From Chloroflexota bacterium (GTDB lineage Bacteria > Chloroflexota > Dehalococcoidia > UBA2247 > RBG-13-53-26), in the NCBI GenBank assembly GCA_003650185.1, contig QMOF01000023.1, positions 1-15,235 of the forward strand: 15,235 nucleotides of DNA, read 5' to 3'. Positions 14,983 to 15,235 of this stretch are shown here, one piece after another. The stretch's first letter is position 1. The number at the start of each line of letters is the position of its first letter. The notes beneath the pieces are model-generated. The model was not told where the DNA came from. It did not search any database and saw only the letters and a program-made list of their open reading frames with translations. The translations under genes and the position numbers were made by a program.

Positions 14983-15235
14983 TCAAACCTGAATGCCGCC
15001 GGACTGCCACAGCTGTCTCGCCCGCCTCAGGTCCACCTCAGTGTTCACGTTGAAGAAGCTGAGCCGATCGGCGTCCAGCCTTTCGATCTCCTCTCTTTCC
15101 ACGTATCTTACACGTACCTCGTCGAAGAAGCTCCTTATTCTGAGCTCACCTCTCTCTACCAGCCGCCGCATAGGACCAACACAGTTCCTGGAGTACACGG
15201 CGTGAAGCGGTTCCAGTGCCCCCTCAATGCTGGGA
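14983..15235 (-). CDS. mobA: Molybdenum cofactor guanylyltransferase MobA, C-terminal part
   Basis: The C-terminal 84 residues of MobA are visible; the gene runs off the right edge without a start. The motif EPLHAVYSRNC is a family hallmark, and the ending LSFFNVNTEVDLRRARQL matches the usual MobA C-terminus. MobA attaches GMP to molybdopterin to make the guanine dinucleotide cofactor used by formate dehydrogenases and related molybdo- or tungsto-enzymes. It heads the minus-strand set with the Nfu-like genes. GTG at 15198 is only an internal codon, not the start. Confidence 0.88.
   Translation of the reverse strand, partial: PSIEGALEPLHAVYSRNCVGPMRRLVERGELRIRSFFDEVRVRYVEREEIERLDADRLSFFNVNTEVDLRRARQLWQSGGIQV

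Overview
This 15.2 kb window has a high GC content and looks like chromosomal DNA from an anaerobic bacterium. The gene mix suggests Chloroflexota, probably Dehalococcoidia-like: a MEDS-domain histidine kinase, 2-oxoacid:ferredoxin oxidoreductase remnants, NiFe-hydrogenase maturation genes, molybdenum cofactor synthesis, and a cyclophilin-like/RpiB-like fusion. That placement is an inference from gene content; no rRNA, tRNA or other marker gene is present.

Left part (1-3852). A tight plus-strand trio encodes a double ferritin-like diiron protein, a small Rieske [2Fe-2S] protein and a 102-residue protein that is an internal duplication. A minus-strand MEDS-PAS-histidine kinase runs convergently into this trio. 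The kinase is divergent from an OmpR-type response regulator across a promoter-bearing gap, and the two probably form a two-component system.

Middle part (3853-8977). The response regulator is followed by a LuxR-type regulator whose receiver domain has lost its phospho-acceptor. Next come relics of the alpha and beta subunits of a 2-oxoacid:ferredoxin oxidoreductase, broken by at least five frame changes and large deletions. A minus-strand site-2-type membrane metalloprotease with two CBS domains follows, divergent from an unrecognised protein whose start codon is constrained by an overlapping promoter. A 400-bp gap without a gene comes next.

Right part (8978-15235). A 949-residue protein consists of eleven Ig/TIG-like repeats ending in 17 Gly-X-Y collagen triplets and has no visible signal peptide. 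After it come an FmdB-type zinc ribbon protein and the nickel-insertion pair hypA-hypB, with an FNR-like palindrome placed at -41.5 of a candidate hypA promoter. Converging on hypB is a minus-strand set: partial mobA, a canonical Nfu-type Fe-S carrier, a second Nfu-like protein with only one of the two cysteines, and the cyclophilin-like/RpiB-like fusion.

Taken together, much of the window concerns metal and redox cofactors (diiron, Rieske, Ni, Fe-S, Mo) with associated regulators. The best candidates for undescribed biology are the ferritin-Rieske-duplicated-protein operon, the secretion-signal-less TIG/collagen protein, and the paired normal and single-Cys Nfu proteins.
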